A stretch of DNA of 38,381 nucleotides from a bacterium (GTDB taxonomy: Bacteria; Patescibacteriota; Saccharimonadia; Saccharimonadales; UBA4665). Positions 7,414 through 16,747 of the stretch are shown in pieces. How positions within the stretch are numbered: the stretch's first letter is position 1; each line of letters begins with the position of its first letter. A program made the position numbers and the translations under genes. A model generated the notes under the pieces. That model was not told the origin of the DNA and made no database searches. It saw only the letters and a program-made list of their open reading frames with translations. Where the stretch lies: assembly GCA_021799575.1 (NCBI GenBank), contig JAJZAD010000008.1, forward strand, positions 1 through 38,381, written 5' to 3'.

Positions 7414-8433
7414 CTATAGCTCCGGGTTGGTCACCACTACTCTTAAGCTACGTTCGTCTAAGCCGATTCTGACTTGACTTTGCGAAGGGATTAACGAATA
7501 ATCTCCCAACTTGTCTTCTCCATCCAGCTGAGCTTTTAGATCATGGGTAGTTATAAAAGACACGCTGTCTTCTGGTTCTAGGTAGTCGCCTTCCAATTTC
7601 CCACGCCGGGCAGCCAAAGCTGCCGAAATCGTATTGGAGTAGCGTTTTTGCTCCATTGCCAGATGGAAGATACGGTCTTCTGTTAATTTGACCGGAAACC
7701 GCAGGTACTTAGCCATGATGCCTGAATTAATGAAAAGTTCAGTGTAGAGTTCCCTTTCGCTTCCATCCAGTTCCCGAACCCGGTTCGTCTCGGACTTAAC
7801 CATCGAACGGGCCGCTATTGGCAGCTCGCTTACCAGCCGTCCGAATTTGCGTTTACCGAAAAAGCTGTGGCGGTGTTTCGGGCTGTTCAAGGCTTCAGTT
7901 GCCAGTGCGGTTGCCCCCAGGCTGGCATAAAATGCCGCCCAGTAATGCTCTTTATAGTTCTCTTCATGACCAGGCATATGGATGTCGAAACGGATCGGGT
8001 GAGTTTCGGCTATCAGCCCGTCGTTAAGCAGTTGCTCCGGGTGTCTGCGGTGAAAGTCGGTGTGATTGGCTCTTAGTCCGTCTTCCGCGTTGCCCCCTCC
8101 TATACTTAAGATCGGTATTCGCTTTTCATGATCGGACATGCGATCATACATTTCCATTCTGGCTCTGACTACCGAATGGAACGCTCCGTCACCACCCAAA
8201 ACGATCACTAAGTCGCTGCCGAAGAAGGCTTCTTGGATAATCGCTTTAGTGTGGTGAGGATAAGCAGTGGTAGTAGATCTTATAATTGAGAACCGAGCGG
8301 CTTTTTCCAGCCGGTCAAGTTTTTTTAATGCTTGCTTATATCTGGTACTGGCGGGATTGATAATGGCGGTAGCGGCGGGCTCGCGCTTCTCCTCGCTCTC
8401 AATAGCTTCTAAATACTCTTTTAGGTAAATCAA
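7414..8433 (-). CDS. Diacylglycerol/lipid kinase-like protein (NAD-kinase-like fold)
   Basis: The protein is 339 residues with a TTG start; no ATG is available before the core. ATAIINPAST (about 21-30) and LVIVLGGDGAFHSVV with the GGDG nucleotide-binding motif at residues 80-83 define the DAGK catalytic domain, and ILSIGGGNAEDG is the second conserved loop. Family members phosphorylate diacylglycerol, sphingoid bases or related lipids with ATP. Compared with usual YegS/DgkB-type proteins (about 300 residues) the ends are somewhat extended. AAGGG lies about 10 nt before the TTG. It is in line with the P-loop kinase downstream and the corrinoid adenosyltransferase upstream. Confidence 0.75.
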   Translation of the reverse strand: MIYLKEYLEAIESEEKREPAATAIINPASTRYKQALKKLDRLEKAARFSIIRSTTTAYPHHTKAIIQEAFFGSDLVIVLGGDGAFHSVVRARMEMYDRMSDHEKRIPILSIGGGNAEDGLRANHTDFHRRHPEQLLNDGLIAETHPIRFDIHMPGHEENYKEHYWAAFYASLGATALATEALNSPKHRHSFFGKRKFGRLVSELPIAARSMVKSETNRVRELDGSERELYTELFINSGIMAKYLRFPVKLTEDRIFHLAMEQKRYSNTISAALAARRGKLEGDYLEPEDSVSFITTHDLKAQLDGEDKLGDYSLIPSQSQVRIGLDERSLRVVVTNPEL

Positions 8434-8477
8434 GGCAGCCTACCCTTAATAATAAGTAGACTATAACACCTATTGGA

Positions 8478-9047
8478 TTAAAAATCTATACCCTTGTTTG
8501 CTAAATATTTGTCATCAAAGTGGTGTTTAAGCTTTGTCATTTCTGTCGCGATATCTACCTTAGGGAGCAGAGCGGATTTAAAATTCCGTCCGGTTAAACA
8601 TAGACTGGTTTTGGGGTGCCGCTGGTCTATTAACTGTTTTACCTCTTTGACACTAATTAAGCCGTCATTGACCGCATTATTGATTTCATCGCAGATCACC
8701 AGATCATAATCGCCGCTTTCGGCGCACTTTAGGGCGGTTTTAAAAGTCAGTTCGGCGGCAATTTTATGTTCTTCGGGCGTCACATCCTTTGCACTTAAAT
8801 CGCCGGCGTTATAAAAACCTTTACCGCCTTTGTAGAAAAAAAGTTTGGATCCGAAGAGAGGCTGAATTTCGTTGATAAATACGTGTTCGCTTACTTCCCA
8901 ATGCTTTATAAACTGAATGAAGGCTACTCTCCAACCGTTGCCTAAGGCCCTGGCCATTAGCCCGAGCGAGGCACTGGTTTTACCCTTTCCTTCACCGGTG
9001 TAAACAACTACAACCGATTCCTTGGTTTTATATTCCTCAAAAGCCAT
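8478..9047 (-). CDS. cobO: ATP:cob(I)alamin adenosyltransferase, CobO/BtuR type
   Basis: The core shows YTGEGKGKTSASLGLMARA (P-loop), GWRVAFIQFIK, DLVICDEINNAVNDGLI and CLTGRNFKSALLPKVDIATEM, all diagnostic of the BtuR/CobO/CobP family that transfers adenosyl from ATP to the corrin cobalt. A longer frame begins at an ATG at 9059. However, a strong promoter (TTGACA-N18-CATAAT, 9087-9058) overlaps that codon, so I start the protein at the next in-frame ATG (9047), giving 189 residues and an almost leaderless message. No other cobalamin biosynthesis gene is visible. The enzyme probably adenosylates scavenged corrinoid, perhaps for a class II ribonucleotide reductase; the B12-type radical SAM protein is another corrinoid link in this window. 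Confidence 0.9.
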   Translation of the reverse strand: MAFEEYKTKESVVVVYTGEGKGKTSASLGLMARALGNGWRVAFIQFIKHWEVSEHVFINEIQPLFGSKLFFYKGGKGFYNAGDLSAKDVTPEEHKIAAELTFKTALKCAESGDYDLVICDEINNAVNDGLISVKEVKQLIDQRHPKTSLCLTGRNFKSALLPKVDIATEMTKLKHHFDDKYLANKGIDF

Positions 9048-9057
9048 ATTACCAGCC

Positions 9058-9087
9058 ATTATGGCTAGAACCGGCTTCGTTTGTCAA
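9058..9087 (-). promoter_or_regulatory. Sigma70-type promoter of cobO
   Basis: On the minus strand a perfect TTGACA (9087-9082) is followed after 18 nt by CATAAT (9063-9058). The -10 box covers the ATG at 9059, so that codon would not be in the mRNA. The next ATG, at 9047, lies about 4 nt after the expected start site. This decides the start of cobO. Confidence 0.75.
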
Positions 9088-9101
9088 AGATTGAGTTTAA
9101 T

Positions 9102-9578
9102 TTAAATCGCTATCTCAGGATCATCCATCAGGCTTTGATCAGCTTCGGAAATTTGTACTTGTTTTTGGCTTATCAACTTAGCGGCGTAGAAGATAGTAAG
9201 CGATCGTCGGCTCATTCCGACTTTAACTTCGGCCTGTTCGGGGTTGCGGTTATTCAGTCTGAATAATCCTTGGGTTAACCTCTGTTCAAGACCCATCTGT
9301 TCCGGGTCGCGGGATATGGCCTGGTCTACCTCGGCACCGAAATCGATTAATGCGAATGCCGGGCGGGCTTTTTCTGCTATCACCATACCTAGGTAATCAT
9401 ATCGATCAACTACCTCTTCGCCATAGGTTTCTAAGAGATAATTCCGTTTAGCTTCCCTGTCCTCTGGAAGCGGATCGCGTCTTAATTCATCTGCTGCTAT
9501 CATTGCCGCTTTAGGATTGTCGATTATTTGTTGCATTACAATAGATTTGCAAATTAGTTCATCTTGTTCCGGGCTCAT
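9102..9578 (-). CDS. Hypothetical protein (158 residues)
   Basis: Not recognised. It is a soluble, charged, probably mostly helical protein with an acidic tail ending DDPEIAI. A distinctive stretch is RRDPLPEDREAKRNYLLETY (residues 34-53). AAGGGGGA lies a few nt before the ATG, one of the clearer ribosome-binding sites in the window. It lies 54 nt upstream of the cobO start region, but cobO has its own promoter in that gap, so functional linkage is not implied. Confidence 0.65.
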   Translation of the reverse strand: MSPEQDELICKSIVMQQIIDNPKAAMIAADELRRDPLPEDREAKRNYLLETYGEEVVDRYDYLGMVIAEKARPAFALIDFGAEVDQAISRDPEQMGLEQRLTQGLFRLNNRNPEQAEVKVGMSRRSLTIFYAAKLISQKQVQISEADQSLMDDPEIAI

Positions 9579-9710
9579 ATATCCCCCTTATATGTAAGCA
9601 ACATGTTAGCATGCGCTTCTAACCTCAGCCTGTTAAAAACATTACTTAATCTTCAACCTAACCCACTATCAAGACTCGGGTTAACAAAAATGCTCTTTTT
9701 TAGGGCAAGC

Positions 9711-9971
9711 TTAGCTTATTAGGCCGTGGGCTTTTAGTGCACTGTCGATTTTAGGCCTGTCAAAACCGACTATAATGTCACCGTCTATGTCGATCACCGG
9801 AATGCCGCGCTGGCCGCTTTTTTCGACCGCCTCACGTCCGTAATTAATGTCTTGTTCGACATCAAGGTCACTGTACTTAACCCCTAGTTTATCCAGGTAT
9901 TCTTTGGCTGCGTGACAAAACGCACACCAGGTTGCGGTATAAATTTTGACTTTATTCTCTTGATCCGTCAT
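9711..9971 (-). CDS. Glutaredoxin/NrdH-like thiol-disulfide protein
   Basis: The 86-residue protein has a thioredoxin fold with the active site TWCAFCH (CXXC at residues 17-20), the cis-Pro segment GIPVIDIDG and a C-terminal helix after GFDRPKID. It would reduce disulfides in the cytoplasm, possibly serving ribonucleotide reductase; classical glutaredoxins have CPYC and NrdH has CVQC/CMQC, so CAFC is intermediate. The ATG at 9971 has no Shine-Dalgarno. An extended -10 (TGC-TAATAT, 9986-9978) ends 6 nt upstream, so the message should be leaderless. It is divergent from the ATP synthase operon. Confidence 0.88.
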   Translation of the reverse strand: MTDQENKVKIYTATWCAFCHAAKEYLDKLGVKYSDLDVEQDINYGREAVEKSGQRGIPVIDIDGDIIVGFDRPKIDSALKAHGLIS

Positions 9972-9977
9972 GGTTCT

Positions 9978-9986
9978 ATATTAGCA
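9978..9986 (-). promoter_or_regulatory. Extended -10 promoter of the glutaredoxin-like gene
   Basis: TGCTAATAT on the minus strand is an extended -10 element (TGn plus TAATAT) ending 6 nt before the ATG at 9971. No convincing -35 is present, as is usual for extended -10 promoters. The predicted start site coincides with the start codon. Confidence 0.55.
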
Positions 9987-10024
9987 TAATTGACGCTTCC
10001 AAGTCCCGGCCTTGGGTTACTATC

Positions 10025-10033
10025 TGTTATAAT
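10025..10033 (+). promoter_or_regulatory. Extended -10 promoter of the ATP synthase operon
   Basis: TGTTATAAT (TGn plus perfect TATAAT) ends 8 nt before the ATG of the first gene at 10042. The GGAG at 10035-10038 would lie upstream of the expected transcript start, so it would not act as a Shine-Dalgarno if this is the only promoter. It sits in the 70-nt divergent gap with the glutaredoxin-like gene. Confidence 0.55.
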
Positions 10034-10041
10034 CGGAGATA

Positions 10042-10359
10042 ATGGAGAATAATGATTTGCCCGGTAAGCGGAAGCTAGCCAAGGATGCAAAGCAAGATGG
10101 CGACCGGAATATTGCGCTGAGGATGTTTGTTGGAGCCGTGTTCGATATGAGCTGGCAGTTGGCAATCGTTGTTTTAGTGCCGATTATTGGCGGATTCGAG
10201 TTGGATAAGCACTTCCATACTACGCCGATTCTAGTTATTGTCGGTTTTGTAATCGCGATGTTAGGTACATTCGTAGTTATCAAGAGGATGTTTTTGGAAT
10301 ATAGTAACAGTAGCGTAAAACAGGTTAAAGAATCCAAGGAGCATAAAGAAAAACTGTGA
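10042..10359 (+). CDS. AtpZ/AtpI-like small ATP synthase accessory membrane protein
   Basis: The 105-residue protein has two membrane helices (about 31-51 and 61-80) joined by a short loop with a conserved-looking GGFELDKHF segment. N- and C-termini are charged. Position as first gene of the atp operon and the two-helix form match AtpI/AtpZ proteins, which assist c-ring assembly or cation supply. It is too divergent to choose between AtpI and AtpZ, although the short two-helix form and the GGFELD loop favour AtpZ. Its TGA stop overlaps the atpB ATG by one base. Confidence 0.7.
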   Translation: MENNDLPGKRKLAKDAKQDGDRNIALRMFVGAVFDMSWQLAIVVLVPIIGGFELDKHFHTTPILVIVGFVIAMLGTFVVIKRMFLEYSNSSVKQVKESKEHKEKL

Positions 10360-11207
10360 TGGAAGATACAAAAATCTTTGCATCGTCGACTTTAAGTGTA
10401 CATATTGCGCCGCAAACCGTGTTCCACATCGGCAGTGTCGGTATCACCAACTCGATTCTCTACGGCTGGATAGGCACGGTGTTAATGGTAGTGCTGTTTA
10501 TCTGGGTAGCCCATAAGATAACGGTAAAACCCAAGAGCGGCATCGTTCAGTACATCGAAGCGATTGCCGATTATATAGGAGGTACGGTTGAAGGGGCGTT
10601 TGAAGAAAAAGGGCGTGCCGCCAAATACGTGCTCTACTTTGTGCCGCTTTTCTTTATTATTCTGTTTAACGACTTATTAGGTTTGATTCCGGGAGTCGGT
10701 TCCCCGATCACCTATCACGGCAGTGAACTGCTTAGGCCGTTTACTGCTGATTTTAACGCTACCTTGGCAATGGCCGTAGTGACCATGGGACTGGTATATA
10801 TCAGTTCGGTACGCGAGGTCGGAATTAAGGAATATTTTAAACACTTTTTCGTCGGCAGCCTAAAGAACCCCTTCTATTTGTTCCTGGGATTTATCGAAAT
10901 GATTACCGATTTGACCAGAGTTATAAGTCTGAGCCTGCGTTTATTTTTAAACATTACCATTGTGGCTTTGATTGTGGTTGTGTTTGCCTGGTTGGGACAT
11001 ATTATTGCCCCGCTGACTGCCGCACCGTTTTACTTTCTAGATATGTTCGATGACGTACTGCAGGCCTTTATATTCGTGCTTCTAGGAGTAATGTATCTGG
11101 CGATCGCGGTTAATCACGCGGCTGAGCACAGACAGCACGACTTGACCGAAGATGCTCTTCCTGGAACAATAGAGGCGAGCCGTCAAAATGTAGAGGGGCG
11201 GGTTTAA
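10359..11207 (+). CDS. atpB: ATP synthase F0 subunit a
   Basis: The 282-residue protein is polytopic. The proton-path helix reads VISLSLRLFLNI, with the essential Arg (R194) that faces the c-ring carboxylate. The first membrane segments (LYGWIGTVLMVVLFIWVAH) and NDLLGLIPG are typical of subunit a. I start at ATG 10359, which overlaps the upstream TGA as TGATG; a GTG one codon earlier (10356) is possible but less natural. AAGGAG is present at 10336-10341. It forms the stator half-channels for H+ entry and exit in the membrane. Confidence 0.95.
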   Translation: MEDTKIFASSTLSVHIAPQTVFHIGSVGITNSILYGWIGTVLMVVLFIWVAHKITVKPKSGIVQYIEAIADYIGGTVEGAFEEKGRAAKYVLYFVPLFFIILFNDLLGLIPGVGSPITYHGSELLRPFTADFNATLAMAVVTMGLVYISSVREVGIKEYFKHFFVGSLKNPFYLFLGFIEMITDLTRVISLSLRLFLNITIVALIVVVFAWLGHIIAPLTAAPFYFLDMFDDVLQAFIFVLLGVMYLAIAVNHAAEHRQHDLTEDALPGTIEASRQNVEGRV

Positions 11208-11251
11208 ATTACAAAGTCAAAGTTAAGTAATTAATAAGGAGTAAATATCAA

Positions 11252-11479
11252 ATGCACTTATTCGCGGCAGCAATTAATACGGCGATTATCGGCAAAGGTC
11301 TGATGATAGGAGGCGGATTTATCGGACCAAGTATCGGCATGGGTGTCGTAGGGGGCAGTTACCTACAAGCCACTGGGCGTAATCCGGAATCCAAATTACT
11401 AGGTCAGGCGCTGGTGTTCGTAGCGATCATTGAACTTTACGCCCTGCTGGCCTTTGCCTCGGTGTTCTTCATTAAATAA
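11252..11479 (+). CDS. atpE: ATP synthase F0 subunit c
   Basis: The 75-residue hairpin of two helices has a Gly-rich first helix (GGGFIGPSIGMGVVGG), the polar loop GRNPE (residues 42-46) and the ion-binding carboxylate E61 in VAIIELYALLAF. Na+-coupled c subunits need a Gln near the start of GPGVGQG and a Ser after the Glu; here these positions are M30 and L62, so H+ coupling is predicted. AAGGAG at 11237-11242 precedes the ATG. It forms the rotor ring. Confidence 0.96.
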   Translation: MHLFAAAINTAIIGKGLMIGGGFIGPSIGMGVVGGSYLQATGRNPESKLLGQALVFVAIIELYALLAFASVFFIK

Positions 11480-11508
11480 GATATGGTAAGTGTTCGTCGG
11501 AATTATTA

Positions 11509-12039
11509 ATGTTTAATTTATTGACACAATTCGGCAGCAGCTCGGGGATCGGAGCCTTAGGTTTTAGCTTATCGGGGTTTTTGATTCAACTTGCTACTTT
11601 CGTTATAGCCTTGTTAGTGCTTAGACAATGGGCTTTTAAACCGATAATGAAAGTCATGAAAGAAAGACGTGACCTGATTGAAAAAGGTGTCAGTCTGGGA
11701 CTCGAAATGGAAAAAGAAAAGACTAAACTTGAGGAAAAAGTCAGCAAAACCCTTCATGAAACCCGTATTGAGGCGGATAAGATTATTGCCGACGCCCAAA
11801 ATACGTCTCGAGATATGGTTAGGGCCGCCGAAGAAGACGCTAGAAGCAAATCAGCTCTAATCTTAAAAGCCGCAGAAGAACGGGCCAAACAGGAGGTGGC
11901 GCTTGCCTGGCACAAACTGGAAAACCAACTGGCTGCGCTAGTTGCCGATGCCACCGAAGCAGTGGTTGAGGAGAAGGTGGACGAACGCAGCGATTCCATT
12001 CTGATCGATAAGGCAATTAAGGAGCGAATTAAGGAATGA
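11509..12039 (+). CDS. atpF: ATP synthase F0 subunit b
   Basis: The 176-residue protein has one N-terminal membrane helix (about 20-42, GFLIQLATFVIALLVLRQWAF) with the usual FKPIMKVMKERRDLIEKGV junction. A long charged helix rich in Lys, Glu and Ala follows, which forms the right-handed coiled-coil stator. Its stop and the atpH start share ATGA (12036-12039), indicating translational coupling. Confidence 0.93.
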   Translation: MFNLLTQFGSSSGIGALGFSLSGFLIQLATFVIALLVLRQWAFKPIMKVMKERRDLIEKGVSLGLEMEKEKTKLEEKVSKTLHETRIEADKIIADAQNTSRDMVRAAEEDARSKSALILKAAEERAKQEVALAWHKLENQLAALVADATEAVVEEKVDERSDSILIDKAIKERIKE

Positions 12040-12461
12040 AAATCCCTAGAACCCAGATCGCCGCGGCGATCAGTAAACTCAGCCTTGATTCTACCACCGC
12101 TTTTTTACGCAAGCGTTTAGCTGAAGAAGTCGCCGCTTATTTATTAATTGAACATCGAACCGATGAACTCGATTCGCTGATGCGTGATGTCATGGAAGAA
12201 CGGAGTAGATTGGGCGTGGTAGAAGTCGTTGCGGTTAGTGCTCATCACCTGGCCTCGTCGGTAATAGACGATCTTAAACAAGCCGTTAAAGAATTATTTC
12301 CGGGCGCGCGGCAAATCATCATTAGCCCTAAGTTAGACCCGTCGCTTATAGGCGGGATTAGGTTAGAGTTTGCCAACCGACAATTGGATTTGAGCGTTAG
12401 GGCCAAATTGAATCAGTTAAAACAACTAATAGCTTACAGAAAGGATCAAGTAGGTGTCTGA
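12036..12461 (+). CDS. atpH: ATP synthase F1 subunit delta (short form)
   Basis: The 141-residue protein ends with [30 protein letters not shown], the recognisable C-terminal signature of the delta/OSCP family. At 141 residues it is shorter than the usual 175-185, with the N-terminal helical bundle apparently reduced. It links the b-subunit stalk to the top of alpha3beta3. It overlaps atpF by 4 nt and atpA by 8 nt. Confidence 0.88.
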   Translation: MKIPRTQIAAAISKLSLDSTTAFLRKRLAEEVAAYLLIEHRTDELDSLMRDVMEERSRLGVVEVVAVSAHHLASSVIDDLKQAVKELFPGARQIIISPKLDPSLIGGIRLEFANRQLDLSVRAKLNQLKQLIAYRKDQVGV

Positions 12462-14016
12462 ACTGTCAATTCAAGAACTGTCTGAAGATATTCGTGCTGC
12501 CATAGCGCAGCTGAAAGTCAGACCGGAGATAGAAGAAACCGGTATCGTTACCAGGGTGGGAGACGGCATTGCCTGGATTTACGGCCTAAGGCGGTGTGGC
12601 TATAGTGAGATGATCGATATCGAAGGTGTTAGTGGCCAGCCGGTAACCGCTTTTGCATTTAACTTAGGCGAAGATGAAATCGGCGCCGTCTTGCTCGGTG
12701 AAGACACTGATGTTAAAGCCGGAGCCAAAGCGAGTTTAAGCGGTAAAGTTTTAGAGGTACCAGTCGGCCCGGAATTGGTTGGCCGGGTGGTCGACCCCCT
12801 AGGTAGGCCTTTAGACGGCGGAGAGCCGATTAAAACCCAACTGACAGCCCGGGTTGAGCGGCCGGCTCCCGGAGTATTGGACCGCAAAGGCGTCCACGAG
12901 CCGCTGATGACTGGCATAATGGCAATTGACGCTATGATTCCGATCGGTCGCGGACAGCGTGAGCTGATTATAGGTGACCGCCAAACCGGTAAGACTGCTG
13001 TGGTAATCGACACGATGATTAACCAAGCGCGGCAAAAAACCGGGGTGATCAACGTTTACGTGGCAATTGGACAGAAGCTGAGTAAAATAGCGCGTTTAGT
13101 CGACCGACTGAAACGCGAAGGCGTGATGAGTCAGACTATCGTGGTGGCTACTTCGCCTGCTGATCCGGCTGCCATGTTATATTTGGCTCCGTATTCAGGG
13201 TGCGCTATGGGTGAATATTACCGTGACAATAAACAGCATGCGTTGGTGATTTATGACGACCTGTCTAAACATGCCGTTGCCTACAGACAAATGAGTCTGT
13301 TACTCAGAAGACCTCCGGGAAGAGAAGCATATCCGGGAGATGTATTTTATTTGCACTCTCGCCTGCTTGAGAGAGCGGCTAAGTTAAATCCCGATTTGGG
13401 CAGCGGTTCGTTAACTGCATTGCCGATTATCGAAACTCAAGCTGGAGACATATCCGCCTATATTCCGACTAACGTCATTTCAATCACTGACGGGCAGATT
13501 TTTATGGAGACCAATCTGTTCTATCAGGGTATCAGGCCGGCGATTTCAGTCGGTCTGTCCGTATCTCGTGTCGGTGGTGACGCGCAGACTAAAGGTATTA
13601 AAAGCGTAGCCGGTGGGCTAAGATTATCTTTAGCACAGTTCCGGGAACTGGCTTCTTTCAGCCAATTCTCTACCGACCTGGATCAAGAAACCAGAAACCG
13701 AATTGAGCGTGGCCAAAGATTAACCGAATTATTAAAACAGCCCCAGTACTCTCCCTATGCACTTTGGGAAATGTTTGCGGCTCTGCTCGCCGCCACAAGC
13801 GGTGCATTTGACGATGTTCCGATAGATAAGGTTAAGCTTTGTGAAGCCGAGTTCTTAAGGGAGCTTAAGGCAAAGCATACTAAATTGGTTGAAGAACTTA
13901 ATAAAGGTGAAAAACCCGATGATAAATTGCGGGTAGCGATCCAAAAGCTTGCGTCGGACGTGGCAGCGACGTATGCGGAATCGGAAAAAAGCAAGGCCGT
14001 AGGGAGTAAGAAGTAA
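12454..14016 (+). CDS. atpA: ATP synthase F1 subunit alpha
   Basis: The protein is 520 residues with a GTG start at 12454 inside the atpH end, served by AAAGGA at 12440-12445. Seen: Walker A GDRQTGKT (174-181), VYVAIGQK, the catalytic-interface Arg in the block around [13 protein letters not shown], and a helical C-terminal domain with a charged tail. It is the non-catalytic nucleotide-binding subunit of the hexamer. It shares one base with the atpG start (TAATG). Confidence 0.98.
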   Translation: MSELSIQELSEDIRAAIAQLKVRPEIEETGIVTRVGDGIAWIYGLRRCGYSEMIDIEGVSGQPVTAFAFNLGEDEIGAVLLGEDTDVKAGAKASLSGKVLEVPVGPELVGRVVDPLGRPLDGGEPIKTQLTARVERPAPGVLDRKGVHEPLMTGIMAIDAMIPIGRGQRELIIGDRQTGKTAVVIDTMINQARQKTGVINVYVAIGQKLSKIARLVDRLKREGVMSQTIVVATSPADPAAMLYLAPYSGCAMGEYYRDNKQHALVIYDDLSKHAVAYRQMSLLLRRPPGREAYPGDVFYLHSRLLERAAKLNPDLGSGSLTALPIIETQAGDISAYIPTNVISITDGQIFMETNLFYQGIRPAISVGLSVSRVGGDAQTKGIKSVAGGLRLSLAQFRELASFSQFSTDLDQETRNRIERGQRLTELLKQPQYSPYALWEMFAALLAATSGAFDDVPIDKVKLCEAEFLRELKAKHTKLVEELNKGEKPDDKLRVAIQKLASDVAATYAESEKSKAVGSKK

Positions 14017-14879
14017 TGGCTAGCACCATCACTCTAAAACGGCGTATAAACTCGATTCGCAATACGCGGCAAATAACCAAGGCTATGGAGTTGGTGGCCG
14101 CGTCTAAAATGCGCCGGGCTCAGGAGCAGGCGCTACGCAGCCGGGCATACCAGGATGCAACATACCGTCTACTGCATCGAATAAGCGGCATGAGTGAAGT
14201 CGAGCGTCAACCGTTATTTCGACGACGTAAAATCCAAAACCGTCTATATGTAGTAATCACCAGCAACAGCGGGTTGGCCGGAGCATATAACGCCAACATC
14301 TTAAAGTTGTTAACATCAGCTCTTAATGCCGACCGCAGTGAAGGAGTTAATGCCAAAGTTATCGCTATCGGCAACAAAGGTGCGCAGTTTTGCCGACGCT
14401 TAAGAGAAATTGAACTGCTGGCCGTTTTCTCCGCTTTCGGTGACCATCCTACAGCTAACGACCTGCGCCCGGTACTTAATACGATTGTCGATAAATACCT
14501 TAAAGAAGAGATTGACGAAGTGCGTATGCTGTATAACAAATTTCAATCCAATCTGGTTCAAGTTCCGACTCAAGTTGTCTTAATGCCCAGACCGATTGAG
14601 GACGGGCGCAGCGAACATGACTTTACTAACTTTGAACCGGATGTTGAAACCGTGTTGCATCACTCGGCCTTACGGTTGATTGAAGCTCAGCTGTGGCAGG
14701 CAGTATTGGAAGGATTGGCTTCTGAACAGTCGGCCAGGATGTTGGCTATGAAGAACGCTTCCGATAACGCCAGTGACTTGATAGACGAATATACTTTGGA
14801 ATTTAATACCGCCAGACAGGCGGCAATTACCCAGGAACTGGCGGAAATATCCGGCGGGGTAGAAGCTTTGAAAGATTAA
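14016..14879 (+). CDS. atpG: ATP synthase F1 subunit gamma
   Basis: The 287-residue rotor shaft shows the conserved N-terminal helix (LKRRINSIRNTRQITKAMEL) and C-terminal helix (AMKNASDNASDLIDEYTLEF), which together form the coiled coil inside alpha3beta3. A Rossmann-like middle domain contains VVITSNSGLAGAYNANIL. Length and order are standard. Confidence 0.97.
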   Translation: MASTITLKRRINSIRNTRQITKAMELVAASKMRRAQEQALRSRAYQDATYRLLHRISGMSEVERQPLFRRRKIQNRLYVVITSNSGLAGAYNANILKLLTSALNADRSEGVNAKVIAIGNKGAQFCRRLREIELLAVFSAFGDHPTANDLRPVLNTIVDKYLKEEIDEVRMLYNKFQSNLVQVPTQVVLMPRPIEDGRSEHDFTNFEPDVETVLHHSALRLIEAQLWQAVLEGLASEQSARMLAMKNASDNASDLIDEYTLEFNTARQAAITQELAEISGGVEALKD

Positions 14880-14894
14880 GAAAGTGTAATTTAA

Positions 14895-16301
<1,407 letters not shown>

Positions 16302-16306
16302 TTATT

Positions 16307-16732
16307 ATGTTTCACTTGCAATTAGTGACTTTGACCGGGATTAAGTACGACGATAACGTGTCGGAAGTAATTCTGCCTACACTGGACGGGCAGATAGGTG
16401 TGCTGACAGACCATATGCCGCTAATTAGTGTCGCTAGCATAGGCGTTATCAGCGTCAGACGTAATCCCCACGACCAAGACCAGCAAATGGATCATTTTGC
16501 AATTTACGGCGGAGTCATAGAATTTGAAAATAATAATCTTAGAGTGATAGTGGACGAAGCCGATGCGGCGGATAGTATTAATGAGGCCGAAGCTCAGAAA
16601 GCGTTTGCCGAGGCTCAGCGAATGAAAGTCGAAGCTAAAGACAGCGTTAGTTTGGAACACGCCCAACAGCTGGTAGACCGTAGCGCTGTCAGGCTGCAGG
16701 TAGCTTCATTAAAGCGTCACCGGCAACGTTAA
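16307..16732 (+). CDS. atpC: ATP synthase F1 subunit epsilon
   Basis: The 141-residue protein has the N-terminal beta-sandwich (VSEVILPTLDGQIGVLTDHMPLISVASIGVI) and a C-terminal helical pair rich in Ala/Glu/Gln, which in this family can inhibit rotation. It begins 5 nt after the atpD stop and is the last atp gene; mscL converges on it 15 nt later. Confidence 0.95.
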   Translation: MFHLQLVTLTGIKYDDNVSEVILPTLDGQIGVLTDHMPLISVASIGVISVRRNPHDQDQQMDHFAIYGGVIEFENNNLRVIVDEADAADSINEAEAQKAFAEAQRMKVEAKDSVSLEHAQQLVDRSAVRLQVASLKRHRQR

Positions 16733-16747
16733 AGCTCACCATTTATT

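Noticed and set aside
9681-9710. Weak hairpin (TGCCCT/AGAGCA) plus T5 downstream of the glutaredoxin-like gene on the minus strand
   Set aside because: The stem is six pairs with a C-A mismatch; too weak to call as a terminator.
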